A DNA stretch of 48,396 nt from JAFKKS01 sp039808325 (lineage in GTDB: Bacteria; Pseudomonadota; Alphaproteobacteria; Rhizobiales; Xanthobacteraceae). Positions within the stretch are counted from its first letter, which is position 1, and each line of letters begins with the position of its first letter. The position numbers were made by a program, and so were the translations under genes. The stretch covers positions 1 to 48,396 of the forward strand of contig JBDHSU010000013.1 of the NCBI GenBank assembly GCA_039808325.1, written 5' to 3'. A model generated the notes under the pieces. The model ran no database searches. It saw only the letters and a program-made list of their open reading frames with translations, and was not told where the DNA came from. This document shows positions 33,841 to 44,360 of the stretch, piece after piece.

Positions 33841-34731
33841 ATGCGTTTCGATCTCGTCGATCTGCGGCTGTTCCTTTTCGTCGCCGAGACCGGCAGCATC
33901 ACAAGCGGCGCGACGCGCGCCGGGCTCGCGCTCGCCTCCGCCAGCGCCCGCATCAAAGGCATGGAAGACGGCCTCGGCGTGACCCTGCTGGAGCGCCAGC
34001 GGCGCGGCGTTACGTTGACGCCCGCCGGCCACGCGATGGTGCACCATGCGCAGAGCGTTCAGAACCAGATCGAGCGGATGACGGGCGATCTTGGCCGATA
34101 CGCCAAGGGACTGCGCGCGCAGGTGCGGCTTTTGTCCAATACCGCAGCCGCGGCCGAACTGACGCCGGACATTCTCTCAGCCTTCCTGTCACGCCACGCG
34201 CATGTCGATATCGTTCTGGAGGAGCGGCCGAGCCATGCCATCGTCGAAGCGATTGCGAGCGGCGCGGCCGATCTCGGCATTGCGGCGGCTTGGGCCGGGC
34301 TCGGTCATCTGGAGCAACGTCCGTTCCGCATCGACCGGCTCGTCGTCATCTCGGCGCGTAAGCGCCGTTCGATTGTAGGTCGCCGCGCCGTTGCGTTCGA
34401 GGCGGTCGCGTCACAACCTTTCGTTGGCCTCAGCCCGGGCAGCCCGCTACAGGAGCATGTCATCCGGCATGCCGCGCGGCTCGGGCATCACCTGAATTTC
34501 CGTGTCCGCCTCGCGAGTCTGGAAGCGGTCTGCCAACTCGCAGCCGACGGTATCGGCGTCGCCGTCGTGCCCGAAGGCGCCGCTCGCCGCTCAGCGCACG
34601 CCGCGCGGTTGCATCTTGCCCCGCTCAAGGACGCCTGGGCGACCCGGCGCCTGTTGCTTTGCACCCGGGCTTTCGACGGTCTTTCGCCTCACGCCAAGCT
34701 CCTCGCGGACGCGCTCGCCCCGCTTGAGTGA
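33841..34731 (+). CDS. LysR-family transcriptional regulator
   Basis: 296 residues. The N-terminal winged helix-turn-helix is MRFDLVDLRLFLFVAETGSI, with recognition-helix region LASASARIKGMEDGLG and the wing RRGVTLTPAGHAM. The effector domain spans about 90-296. GCGGAGG lies directly before the ATG at 33841. It probably controls the divergent TauE/SafE permease, and possibly the peptide ABC operon that begins 126 bases downstream in the same direction. Confidence 0.93.
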   Translation: MRFDLVDLRLFLFVAETGSITSGATRAGLALASASARIKGMEDGLGVTLLERQRRGVTLTPAGHAMVHHAQSVQNQIERMTGDLGRYAKGLRAQVRLLSNTAAAAELTPDILSAFLSRHAHVDIVLEERPSHAIVEAIASGAADLGIAAAWAGLGHLEQRPFRIDRLVVISARKRRSIVGRRAVAFEAVASQPFVGLSPGSPLQEHVIRHAARLGHHLNFRVRLASLEAVCQLAADGIGVAVVPEGAARRSAHAARLHLAPLKDAWATRRLLLCTRAFDGLSPHAKLLADALAPLE

Positions 34732-34766
34732 CCGCGGCGCTCGCCCAGCGGAGCCTCCGTTTTCCC

Positions 34767-34787
34767 ATTGTCACGCGGCAAATTGTC
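34767..34787 (+). promoter_or_regulatory. Direct ATTGTC repeat before the peptide-binding protein gene
   Basis: ATTGTC occurs at 34767-34772 and 34782-34787, 15 bases apart, between the LysR stop and the ABC operon start. It may be a binding site for a regulator. The evidence is only the repeat and its location. Confidence 0.22.
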
Positions 34788-34857
34788 GGACATCGTACGT
34801 TTCGGAACCGACGCCGGACAACGTGCGCATCGGAAAATGCCTTGGGAGGAACGAAGA

Positions 34858-36489
34858 ATGGACGATCGCGAGTTTGGCTGGATCAGCCGCCGCAAAGCGC
34901 TTCAGCTCATGGGTATCGCCGGCGGAGCCGCCGCGTTCGGCACCGGCCTCCTGCCGGAGCGTGTCTTTGCGCAGTCGCGCAAGGATACGCTCGTTCTCGG
35001 CATCGACATCAGCGATACGATCACGCTCGATCCCGCGCGCGTCGCGCAATACACCTCCCCGATGACGGCGGCCGCCGCCTACGACGCGCTCGTCACGATG
35101 AAACCCGGCGAATACATCAACGTCGCGCCCGCGCTTGCGACCAAATGGGCGCGCACGCCCGACGGCAAAGGCTGGCGCTTCACCATCCGCGACGGCGTGA
35201 AATTCTCCACCGGCAACGTCATGACGGTCGAGGACGTGAAGTGGTCGTTCGACCGCCTCATGAACCTGAAGGATCAGCCGTCGCAATACATCGCGCATGT
35301 CGACCGGGTGGAGATCGTCGACAAATCGACGATCGACATCATCATGAAGGAACCGAAAGAGCCGCTGCTGACGATCCTCGCGGCGCCGGAATTCGTCGTG
35401 CTGGAGCGCGCGGTGCTCGAGAAGCACGGCGGCACGGCGGCGGCCGACGCCAAGACGGCCGACAAGGCGGTCACCTGGCTCAACGGCAATTCCTGCGGCA
35501 CCGGCGCCTACCGCATCACCGCCTGGGAGCGCAACGCGCAAATCCAGCTCGTGCGCAACGAGCATTACTGGCAAGGCAAGCCGCCCTACGCGCGCATCGT
35601 CATCCGCCACATCAGCGACGGCGCGGCACAGCTTCTCGCCATTCGCCGCGGCGACGTCGACCTCGCCTTCAATCTCATTCCCGAGCAGATCGCCTCGCTC
35701 AAGGAAGAGAAGAACGTGCGCCTCGCGCCGCTCGAGAGCCTCGACTTCGTTTATATGGCGCTGACTCAAAACGCCGAGTTCAACAAGGCGCTCGCGGTGA
35801 AGGAAGCGCGCCAGGCGATCGGCTACGGCATCGACTACGACGGCATCATCAATGCGATGCTCGGCGGCGCGGCGCTGCGTCCCGCCCACTTCCTGCCGAT
35901 CGGCGTGAGCGGCTCGACCAAGGAGATCGCCGCCAGGATCGGCTTCAAGCACGACCCGGCGAAGGCGAAGGAACTCCTCGCCAAGGCCGGGCTTGCCGAC
36001 GGCTTCGAGTTCGAGATCGCTTACGGCAACGCGGCCGTGCAGGGCGTGACCTATCAGGAACTCGGGCAGAAGATTCAGTCGGACCTCTCCAAGATCGGCA
36101 TCAAGGTGAACCTGAAGCCGATGGATCAGGTCAACCTGCGCACCGAATATACGACCGGCAAGTCGAAAGGCGGCGTGCTCACCTTCTGGAATCCGCCGGC
36201 GGTGGAGAACCAGCTGTGGGCGTCGGCGGTCATCAATCGCGTCGCCAAGCGCGTGCACTGGACGGTGCCGCCGGAGATCGTAAAGCTCACCGCGGAAGCC
36301 TCGCAGGAGACGGACGCGAAAAAGCAAGCCGATCTCTGGGTGCAATGGCAGGAGAAGCTGGTCGATCAAGCCAACCATTTCATTCTGTTCCAGCCCGTCT
36401 ATCAGATCGCGGTGCGCAACACCGTCAAGGATCTGCCGCTGACGGCGGCGGGATGGATGCTCGATCTTCACGGCGTCACCCCGGCCTAG
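34858..36489 (+). CDS. Dipeptide/oligopeptide-type ABC transporter substrate-binding protein
   Basis: 543 residues, SBP family 5. A Tat signal (ISRRKALQLMGIAGGAAAFG, then FAQS) directs export. The body shows the family pattern: TLVLGIDISDTITLDPARV, LATKWARTPDGKGWRFTIRDGVKFSTG, VKWSFDRL, CGTGAYRITAWERN, and a C-terminal QPVYQIAVRNTVK. The start at 34858 has GGGAGGA seven bases upstream. First gene of a four-gene ABC set. Ligand could be a peptide, opine, or other solute; sequence alone cannot say. Confidence 0.92.
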   Translation: MDDREFGWISRRKALQLMGIAGGAAAFGTGLLPERVFAQSRKDTLVLGIDISDTITLDPARVAQYTSPMTAAAAYDALVTMKPGEYINVAPALATKWARTPDGKGWRFTIRDGVKFSTGNVMTVEDVKWSFDRLMNLKDQPSQYIAHVDRVEIVDKSTIDIIMKEPKEPLLTILAAPEFVVLERAVLEKHGGTAAADAKTADKAVTWLNGNSCGTGAYRITAWERNAQIQLVRNEHYWQGKPPYARIVIRHISDGAAQLLAIRRGDVDLAFNLIPEQIASLKEEKNVRLAPLESLDFVYMALTQNAEFNKALAVKEARQAIGYGIDYDGIINAMLGGAALRPAHFLPIGVSGSTKEIAARIGFKHDPAKAKELLAKAGLADGFEFEIAYGNAAVQGVTYQELGQKIQSDLSKIGIKVNLKPMDQVNLRTEYTTGKSKGGVLTFWNPPAVENQLWASAVINRVAKRVHWTVPPEIVKLTAEASQETDAKKQADLWVQWQEKLVDQANHFILFQPVYQIAVRNTVKDLPLTAAGWMLDLHGVTPA

Positions 36490-36499
36490 CGGCGCGCAA

Positions 36500-36528
36500 A
36501 ATCGGCGGCGCGCCGTGCGCCGCCGATT
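36500..36528 (+). terminator. Strong hairpin after the peptide-binding protein gene
   Basis: Twelve-base perfect stem (36500-36511 and 36517-36528) with a five-base loop, ten bases past the stop. There is no U-tract, so it may stabilise the receptor mRNA or reduce read-through to the permeases rather than end all transcription. The rest of the 36490-36850 gap shows nothing I can name. Confidence 0.5.
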
Positions 36529-36850
36529 GCGATTGCCAGCCCTCCGCTCGCATCACATACTTCCACGCGATGCTTACGCCCGGCTCGCCGCTCGGAGGTA
36601 TTTTTACGCGGAGTTTCGCGAGACGCGCGGGACGGCCGCGCGCCGACGCGCCTTTGAGGCCGGCACAAGGATGCAGCGGCAAGCCGGCGCCGGCCTGATG
36701 CTCCAGAGGGCGGCCCAGGGGGCGGTCCTCGGGACGTTTTCGAGCGACGGAGGTTCCGGTTCGCGTGATGAAAAGGCGGCTCCATCAAAAAACTAGAGCG
36801 ACGAACAAACATATGACATCATACAACGCCTTTGGGAGGAGTCGTTGGCT

Positions 36851-36904
36851 ATGACGCGGGTGACACTCCAGCGGCGCCGACCGCGCGCCACGCAGAGCGG
36901 ATAG
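36851..36904 (+). CDS. Possible 17-residue leader peptide before the permease gene
   Basis: ATG at 36851 has GGGAGGA ending ten bases upstream, the best RBS in the area. It reads 17 codons (MTRVTLQRRRPRATQSG) to a TAG at 36902-36904. The permease ATG follows at 36908, in the same frame. It may be a coupling leader that loads ribosomes onto the permease, or a former N-terminal extension cut off by a stop. Very Arg-rich. No recognised function. Confidence 0.35.
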   Translation: MTRVTLQRRRPRATQSG

Positions 36905-36907
36905 CCG

Positions 36908-37918
36908 ATGCCGCGTTACATCGTATCGCGCATCGGTGCCGCGCTGGTGATGGCGCTTCTGGCCACACTCGTGGTCTTTCTCATCTCGAACACGGTGCCG
37001 GGCGACCCGGTGCTGGCGCAGCTCGGCGACATCGCCGCCTCCAACAAGGAATTCCTCGCCGAATGGCGCGCGAAATGGGGGCTCGATCTGCCGCTCTGGC
37101 AGCGCTATCTCATCTTCCTCAAGGGCCTGTTCCACGGCGACCTCGGGATTTCCATTTCCTCGCAGCGCCCGGTGCTGGAGGATATCCGCAGCTACGCGCC
37201 GGCGACGATCGAGCTCGCCACCGTCTCCTTCATCCTCTCGATCCTGATCGGCGTGCCGCTCGGCATCATGGCCGCGGTGAAGCGCGATAGCTGGATCGAC
37301 CACGTCGCGCGTTTCATTTCGCTGATCGGCGTCTCCTCGCCGACCTTCTGGCTCGCCTTCATCATGCTCGCGCTGTTCTACGGCGAGTTGCAGATCGCGC
37401 CCGGCCCCGGTCGGCTCGACGCCATCGCCATCGCGCCCGAGCCGATCACCGGATTGCTGCTGATCGATTGCCTGATTACCGGCGACTGGGCGACGCTGCG
37501 CGATGCGGCCGCGCATCTGGTGCTGCCCTCGATCGTGCTCGCGGCGGCCACGCTCGGCCTGGTGACGCGCACCACGCGCGCCGCGATGCTCGACAGCCTG
37601 AGCCAGGAATATGTCCGCGTCGCCCGCGCCAAGGGCTTGAAGGAGCGGCGCATCGTCGTCGGGCACGTCCTGCCGAACGCGCTCATCCCGGTGGTGACGC
37701 TCGGCGGCCTCGCCTATGCGCAACTGCTCACCGGCGCGGTGCTCACCGAAACGATCTTCTCCTGGCCGGGGCTCGGCCGCTACACCTTCCGCAGCGCCGC
37801 CGCGCTCGACTTCCCGGCGATCATGGGGATCACCCTCGTCGTCGCCATCACCTACCTCGTGATCAATCTCCTGATCGACATCAGCTACGCCATCCTCGAC
37901 CCGCGGGTGGTGCGATGA
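36908..37918 (+). CDS. Dipeptide-type ABC transporter permease (DppB-like)
   Basis: 336 residues. N-terminal helix YIVSRIGAALVMALLATLVVF, the hallmark NTVPGDP, the following loop KWGLDLPLWQRYLIFLKGL, and the coupling helix TRTTRAAMLDSLSQEYVRVARAKGLKER. The C-terminus ends YAILDPRVVR, as usual. The direct RBS is weak (GGA), so coupling with the short upstream frame is plausible. It overlaps the next permease by four bases. Confidence 0.93.
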   Translation: MPRYIVSRIGAALVMALLATLVVFLISNTVPGDPVLAQLGDIAASNKEFLAEWRAKWGLDLPLWQRYLIFLKGLFHGDLGISISSQRPVLEDIRSYAPATIELATVSFILSILIGVPLGIMAAVKRDSWIDHVARFISLIGVSSPTFWLAFIMLALFYGELQIAPGPGRLDAIAIAPEPITGLLLIDCLITGDWATLRDAAAHLVLPSIVLAAATLGLVTRTTRAAMLDSLSQEYVRVARAKGLKERRIVVGHVLPNALIPVVTLGGLAYAQLLTGAVLTETIFSWPGLGRYTFRSAAALDFPAIMGITLVVAITYLVINLLIDISYAILDPRVVR

Positions 37919-38802
37919 CGGTCGTCGATCAGAGCACAGCCGCCTCGGTCATCGACAACGTCAAGCCGCTGCTGTCGAAGCGGCGGCGGCAGTTGCGGCG
38001 CTACTTTCTGCCGGGGCTCGGCCTGGCGATCGTTTTGGTCTGGATCCTGATCGCGGTCTGCGCGCCGCTCATCGCGCCTTACGCCCCCGACATCGTCGAC
38101 GTAACCAAGCGGCTGAAGCCGCCGTCGGCGCAGCATTGGCTCGGCACCGACTCGCTCGGGCGCGACGTGTTCTCGCGTCTCCTCTACGGCGCGCGCGTCT
38201 CGCTGTTCACGGGCTTCGTGGTCGTGCTCGTCGGCGCCGCCATCGGCACGCTGGCCGGAGGCATCGCCGCTTACGCGCGCGGCCGCACCGAAGAACTGAT
38301 CATGCGCCTCACCGACCTGGTGCTGTGCTTTCCCCCGATCATCCTCGCTCTCGCCATCGCCGCCGCGCTCGGCATCGGCACCACCAACACGATCATCGCG
38401 ATGCTGGTCGTCTGGTGGCCGAAATTCGCCCGCCTCGCCCGCAGCCTGGTGATCGTGCAGCGCTCGCAGGAATACGTCGAGGCGGCGATCGTCGTCGGCC
38501 TGAAGCCGTCGCGCATCCTGCTCCGCCACATCATCCCGAATTCGGTCGGCCCGCTGATCGTTCTCGTCACCCTCGACGTCGGCAACGCCATCATCACCTT
38601 CGCCGGCCTCTCCTTCCTCGGCCTCGGCGTGGTGCCGCCGACGCCGGAATGGGGCTCGATGGTCGCGGAGGGCCGCGAACTCGTGGACCAATGGTGGGTC
38701 GCGACCTTCCCTGGCATTGCCATCCTGACCATCGTGCTCGGTTTCAACTTCTTCGGTGACGGCGTGCGCGACTGGCTCGATCCGAAATCGAGGCGGCGCT
38801 GA
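37915..38802 (+). CDS. Dipeptide-type ABC transporter permease (DppC-like)
   Basis: 295 residues. It has the DppC/OppC pattern: a cytoplasmic N-terminus with RRRQLRRYF, first helix PGLGLAIVLVWILIAVCAPL, HWLGTDSLGRDVFSRLLYGARVSL, the coupling segment RSQEYVEAAIVVGLKPSRIL, and a C-terminal DGVRDWLDP. The start at 37915 is inside the stop of the upstream permease (ATGA), so the two are made together. Confidence 0.94.
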   Translation: MTVVDQSTAASVIDNVKPLLSKRRRQLRRYFLPGLGLAIVLVWILIAVCAPLIAPYAPDIVDVTKRLKPPSAQHWLGTDSLGRDVFSRLLYGARVSLFTGFVVVLVGAAIGTLAGGIAAYARGRTEELIMRLTDLVLCFPPIILALAIAAALGIGTTNTIIAMLVVWWPKFARLARSLVIVQRSQEYVEAAIVVGLKPSRILLRHIIPNSVGPLIVLVTLDVGNAIITFAGLSFLGLGVVPPTPEWGSMVAEGRELVDQWWVATFPGIAILTIVLGFNFFGDGVRDWLDPKSRRR

Positions 38803-38803
38803 C

Positions 38804-40912
<2,109 letters not shown>

Positions 40913-40920
40913 ATTTCCGC

Positions 40921-41090
40921 CGTCATTCCGGGCGAGCGCGAAGCGCGAGACCTGGAACGCAGAGTCCTCAACGGCGCGGGGGAATGCGACATCGCGTCGT
41001 TCCGGCTCCGGGTTCGATCGATCCTCATCGAGAGCACGATGATTCTGGGTTCCGGCTCGCGGCGGCTGCGCCGCCTTGGCCGGAATGACG
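40921..41090. repeat. Long palindromic intergenic repeat ending in CGTCATTCCG/CGGAATGACG
   Basis: Perfect 10-base inverted ends (40921-40930 and 41081-41090). Inside are GCGAGCGCGAAGCGCGAG and GCGGCGGCTGCGCCGCC palindromes and GGTTCCGG/CCGGAAC-like fragments, typical of dispersed repeats in Bradyrhizobium-like genomes. It begins eight bases after the ABC operon stop and may also act as its transcript end. Confidence 0.65.
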
Positions 41091-41133
41091 ACGGAGGCTT
41101 GACGCGCTATAGGAAAATATGCATATCGAGGTG

Positions 41134-41366
41134 TGCTCCACCGCGTCTCGAGGCGATGGAGCAGCGGCTTCGAAAGGAGCCGCGATGGAGCGCCGGGAGG
41201 CGCTGGGTCTCCGATCGCAAGGAGGCCCGCGCGCCCCGGATCAGGCTTCGCAACCCTGGTCCGAATCCGGCGCGCATGAGCGGGTCTCGCAAACCCGCTG
41301 AGGGGCCTCGCAAGCCCCTGGCGCCTCCCGGCGCTCCATCCCCCTTTCGGGGAAACGGAGAAAGGG
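41134..41366. repeat. Multi-hairpin element with repeated TCGCAA loops inside a 19-bp inverted repeat
   Basis: Non-coding. Hairpins in order: 41134-41163; 41164-41183; 41205-41228 (loop ending TCGCAA); 41229-41275, a two-part stem with the TCGCAA loop at the top (41238-41262); 41279-41299 (loop CTCGCAA); 41301-41319 (loop CTCGCAA); 41342-41366. The middle four are enclosed by perfect 19-base arms at 41185-41203 and 41321-41339. G-T pairs in two stems keep pairing possible in RNA on the written strand. It could be a structured RNA or a composite mobile repeat. The rest of the gap (41367-41467) holds nothing I recognise. Confidence 0.6.
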
Positions 41367-41467
41367 ACCCTCGGCGCGCCCGGCGCCGTAAACCTCGGGC
41401 CGATGATGCGTGCCTCTACCCTCCCTTGTCTTCACGCCGAAGACCGCGACGAGCAAACGGGCGATCC

Positions 41468-42607
41468 TCAATTTCCCTTGAGCAGCCGCCGCGCGATCAC
41501 GACGCGCATGATCTCGTTCGTACCCTCGAGGATCTGGTGCACGCGAAGATCGCGCAGATAGCGCTCGACCGGATACTCCTTGATGTAGCCGTAGCCGCCG
41601 TGCAGTTGCAGCGCATCGTTGCAGACGTCGAAGCAGGCGTCGGTCGCGAAGCGCTTCGCCATGGCGCAATAGGTCGTCGCCTGCGGATCGGCGGCATCGA
41701 GCGCGGCGGCCGCGCGATGCACCATCAGCCGCGCCGCGTCGAGTTCCGTCGCCATGTCGGCGACGCGGAACTGCAGCGCCTGGAATTCCGCCAGCACCTT
41801 GCCGAACTGCTTGCGCGTGCCGAGATGCGCGATCGCCGCCTCGAGGCTGGCGCGCGCGCCGCCGAGCGAACAGGCGGCGATGTTGATGCGCCCGCCGTCC
41901 AGGCCCTTCATCGCGATCTTGAAGCCCTCGCCCTCGGCGCCGATGCGGTTGGCGACCGGCACGCGGCAGTTCTCGAAGATCACCGCCGCCGTCGGCTGGC
42001 TGTTCCAGCCGAGCTTTTTCTCCTTCTTGCCGAAGGAAAGCCCGGGCGTCCCTTTCTCGACGACGATGCAGGAGACGCCGCTCGCGCCCTCGCCGCCGGT
42101 GCGCAGCATGCAGACGTAAACGTCGCTCGCGCCGCCGCCGGAGATGAATGCCTTCGCACCGTTGACGACATAATGCTCGCCGTCGCGCTCCGCGCGCGAG
42201 CGCAGCGAACCGGCGTCCGAACCGGCGCCGGGCTCGGTCAGGCAGTAGCTCGCGAAGTGCTCCATGGTGGTGAGCTTCGGCAGGAAGCGGCGGCGCTGTT
42301 CGTCGCGGCCGAAAGTGTCGATCATCCACGACGCCATGTTGTGGATCGAGATGTAGGCCGCGGTCGAAGGATCGGCGGCGGCCAGTTCCTCGAAGATGAT
42401 CGCGGCGTCGAGCCGCGTCAGCGCCGAGCCGCCGACGTCCTCGCGCACATAGATGCCGGCAAACCCATTGGCCGCCGCGGCGCGCAAGGCCTCGACCGGA
42501 AACGTGCCGTTCTCGTCCCACTCCGCCGCATGCGGCAGGAGTTCTTCCTGCGCGAAGTTCCGTGCGGTTTCCTGGAACGCCCGCTGGTCCTCGTTGAGCG
42601 CGAACAC
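41468..42607 (-). CDS. Acyl-CoA dehydrogenase, isobutyryl-CoA dehydrogenase-like
   Basis: 379 residues, FAD enzyme. It matches ACAD8-type isobutyryl-CoA dehydrogenases almost segment by segment: CLTEPGAGSDAGSLRS, NGAKAFISGGGASDVYVCM, FGKKEKKLGWNSQPTAAVIF, GGRINIAACSLGGARASLEA, and the C-terminal HQILEGTNEIMR with the catalytic Glu361. Role: valine breakdown (isobutyryl-CoA to methacrylyl-CoA). No other valine genes are adjacent, so exact chain specificity stays open. The start is GTG at 42607 with GAGG upstream. Confidence 0.9.
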   Translation of the reverse strand: MFALNEDQRAFQETARNFAQEELLPHAAEWDENGTFPVEALRAAAANGFAGIYVREDVGGSALTRLDAAIIFEELAAADPSTAAYISIHNMASWMIDTFGRDEQRRRFLPKLTTMEHFASYCLTEPGAGSDAGSLRSRAERDGEHYVVNGAKAFISGGGASDVYVCMLRTGGEGASGVSCIVVEKGTPGLSFGKKEKKLGWNSQPTAAVIFENCRVPVANRIGAEGEGFKIAMKGLDGGRINIAACSLGGARASLEAAIAHLGTRKQFGKVLAEFQALQFRVADMATELDAARLMVHRAAAALDAADPQATTYCAMAKRFATDACFDVCNDALQLHGGYGYIKEYPVERYLRDLRVHQILEGTNEIMRVVIARRLLKGN

Positions 42608-42744
42608 GCAAGCCTCGTTCGTTAAGCTGACCGACGACCTCTAACCTACAACCGCACGCGGTAAAATTGGACAAAGGCCGATGGCGGCTGGCCGTTCCCG
42701 AGACCCTTGCGGAGGTGTTGCCCTCACCGCGGACGGCAGGTGGC

Positions 42745-42773
42745 TTGAAAAAACCGTGATTCTACGCCATATA
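42745..42773 (+). promoter_or_regulatory. Candidate sigma-70 promoter for the helicase/IF-1 unit
   Basis: TTGAAA (42745-42750), 17-base spacer, CATATA (42768-42773). This is the best housekeeping-type promoter in the divergent 359-base region. It would give a leader of roughly 190 bases before the helicase start, a length often seen in cold-regulated genes. Confidence 0.45.
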
Positions 42774-42920
42774 GCCGCCGCGAGCTGATGACCGGTCTTC
42801 GATTCCGGTCTCTTTGGGCCGCGTGAACGGATCCTGGATAACGGATTCGGCCCCCATCCGCTCGATAAACCGGCAGCCCAGACCGCGCGGGGTGTCCATA
42901 CCACCCTCGTTACGTGCCCT

Positions 42921-42936
42921 CAGCGCCCATGCGCTG
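42921..42936 (+). promoter_or_regulatory. Leader hairpin before the DEAD-box helicase
   Basis: CAGCGC, loop CCAT, GCGCTG, followed by GGCATTTTT, 31 bases before the TTG start. Its stem plus T-run resembles an attenuator. An additional short stem lies at 42790-42810. A thermolabile leader would fit a cold-induced helicase, but this is inference. Confidence 0.4.
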
Positions 42937-42966
42937 GGCATTTTTCGCTATGCAGAAAGTCACCCT

Positions 42967-44343
42967 TTGACCTCGTTTGATGGTTTCGGCCTTGCCGAAC
43001 CGATTGCTCGCGCGCTTCGCGACGAGAAATACGTCACCCCCACTCCCATTCAGGCTCAAACCGTCCCGCTCGCCTTGGGCGGCCGCGACATCGTCGGCAT
43101 CGCCCAGACCGGCACGGGAAAGACGGCGGCGTTCGCGCTGCCGATCCTGCACCAGATCCTCAAGACCCGGCGCGCGCCGGAGAAGAAGACCTGCCGCGTG
43201 CTCGTGCTCAGCCCCACGCGCGAACTCGCCGGGCAGATCGTCGACAGCTTCAAGGCCTACGGCCGCCACATGAAGGTCGGCGTCACCCTGGCGATCGGCG
43301 GCGTGCCGATGGGCCGCCAGGTGCGCGCCCTCATCGACGGCGTCGAGATTCTCGTCGCGACGCCCGGCCGCCTGCTCGACCTCGTGCGCGGCAATGCGCT
43401 GCGTCTGAACAAGGTCGAATTCCTGGTGCTCGACGAAGCCGACCGCATGCTCGACATGGGCTTCATCCACGACATCCGTCAGATCGTCGCCAAGGTTCCG
43501 GCCGAGCGGCAGACGTTGTTCTTCTCCGCCACCATGCCGCAAGCGATCGCACAGCTTGCCGGGCAGATGCTGCGCAACCCCGCCGAAGTCGCGGTGACGC
43601 CGGTCGCGACAACCGCCGAGCGCATCGAGCAGCGCATCGTGCACGTCGACCACGCCGCCAAGGTCGCGATGCTTTCGACGATCCTGAAAAGCGAGCCGAT
43701 CGACCGCGCCATCGTCTTCACCCGCACCAAGCACGGCGCCGACAAGGTGGTGCGCAATCTCGCACGCGCCAACATCACCGCCGAGGCGATCCACGGCAAC
43801 AAGTCGCAAGGCCAGCGCGAGCGGGCGCTCGCCTCCTTCCGCCAGGGGCGCGTACGCATCCTGATCGCGACCGATATCGCCGCGCGCGGCATCGACGTCG
43901 ACGGCATCTCGCATGTCGTCAACTACGATCTGCCGAACGTGCCGGAAAGCTATGTGCACCGCATCGGCCGCACCGCGCGCGCCGGCGCCGACGGCATCGC
44001 CATCTCGTTGTGCACGCCGGACGAAGCGCCGTATCTGCGCTCGATCGAGAAGCTGATTCGCATGAAGATCCCGGCGACGGGGGAGCAGCCGCGGGTCCCG
44101 GCGCCTCACCATAAGCCGCGTAACAACCCGCACGCCGCCGGCCCGCGCAGCCATGCGCCGGGGCGCGACGGCGAACGCCCGACGGGAGAACGCTCCGGCC
44201 GCCGGCGTCGGCGCAGCCGGAATGGCTCACCCGGCCAAAAATCAGTTGAACACAGGCCCGCAGCGAAAGATGCTGCCGGCCAACACGCCCGGCGGCGCGG
44301 GGCGCAGCCGCACGGTCGCTCCGATCAACACCCACGTCCCTGA
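42967..44343 (+). CDS. DEAD-box ATP-dependent RNA helicase (RhlE type)
   Basis: 458 residues from the TTG at 42967. The canonical motifs are all there: Q motif with TPTPIQAQTVP, motif I AQTGTGKT (46-53), PTRELAGQ, ATPGRLLDL, DEAD (156-159), SATMP, the C-terminal lobe with ARGIDVDGISHVVNYD, and HRIGRTARAG. The tail (about 380-458) is basic and low-complexity, as in RhlE-type proteins. No in-frame ATG precedes the conserved part. TTG 42967 starts exactly where family proteins do (TSFDGFGLAEPI); upstream GTG/TTG options from 42814 would add a segment without family character. It remodels RNA, probably in cold or ribosome assembly. It is 17 bases before infA. Confidence 0.93.
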   Translation: MTSFDGFGLAEPIARALRDEKYVTPTPIQAQTVPLALGGRDIVGIAQTGTGKTAAFALPILHQILKTRRAPEKKTCRVLVLSPTRELAGQIVDSFKAYGRHMKVGVTLAIGGVPMGRQVRALIDGVEILVATPGRLLDLVRGNALRLNKVEFLVLDEADRMLDMGFIHDIRQIVAKVPAERQTLFFSATMPQAIAQLAGQMLRNPAEVAVTPVATTAERIEQRIVHVDHAAKVAMLSTILKSEPIDRAIVFTRTKHGADKVVRNLARANITAEAIHGNKSQGQRERALASFRQGRVRILIATDIAARGIDVDGISHVVNYDLPNVPESYVHRIGRTARAGADGIAISLCTPDEAPYLRSIEKLIRMKIPATGEQPRVPAPHHKPRNNPHAAGPRSHAPGRDGERPTGERSGRRRRRSRNGSPGQKSVEHRPAAKDAAGQHARRRGAQPHGRSDQHPRP

Positions 44344-44360
44344 GCAACGGGAAAAAAACG

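Noticed and set aside
36515..36812. Overlapping short open frames on both strands between the binding-protein and permease genes
   Set aside because: No RBS, no family character, and Arg-rich composition typical of chance frames.
41005..41025. GGTTCGATCGATCC resembling a tRNA T-arm
   Set aside because: No acceptor, anticodon or D arms surround it; it is part of the dispersed palindromic repeat.
41107..41313. A 68-residue minus-strand open frame over the multi-hairpin element
   Set aside because: The hairpins account for its composition; the opposite strand has equally open frames and there is no RBS.
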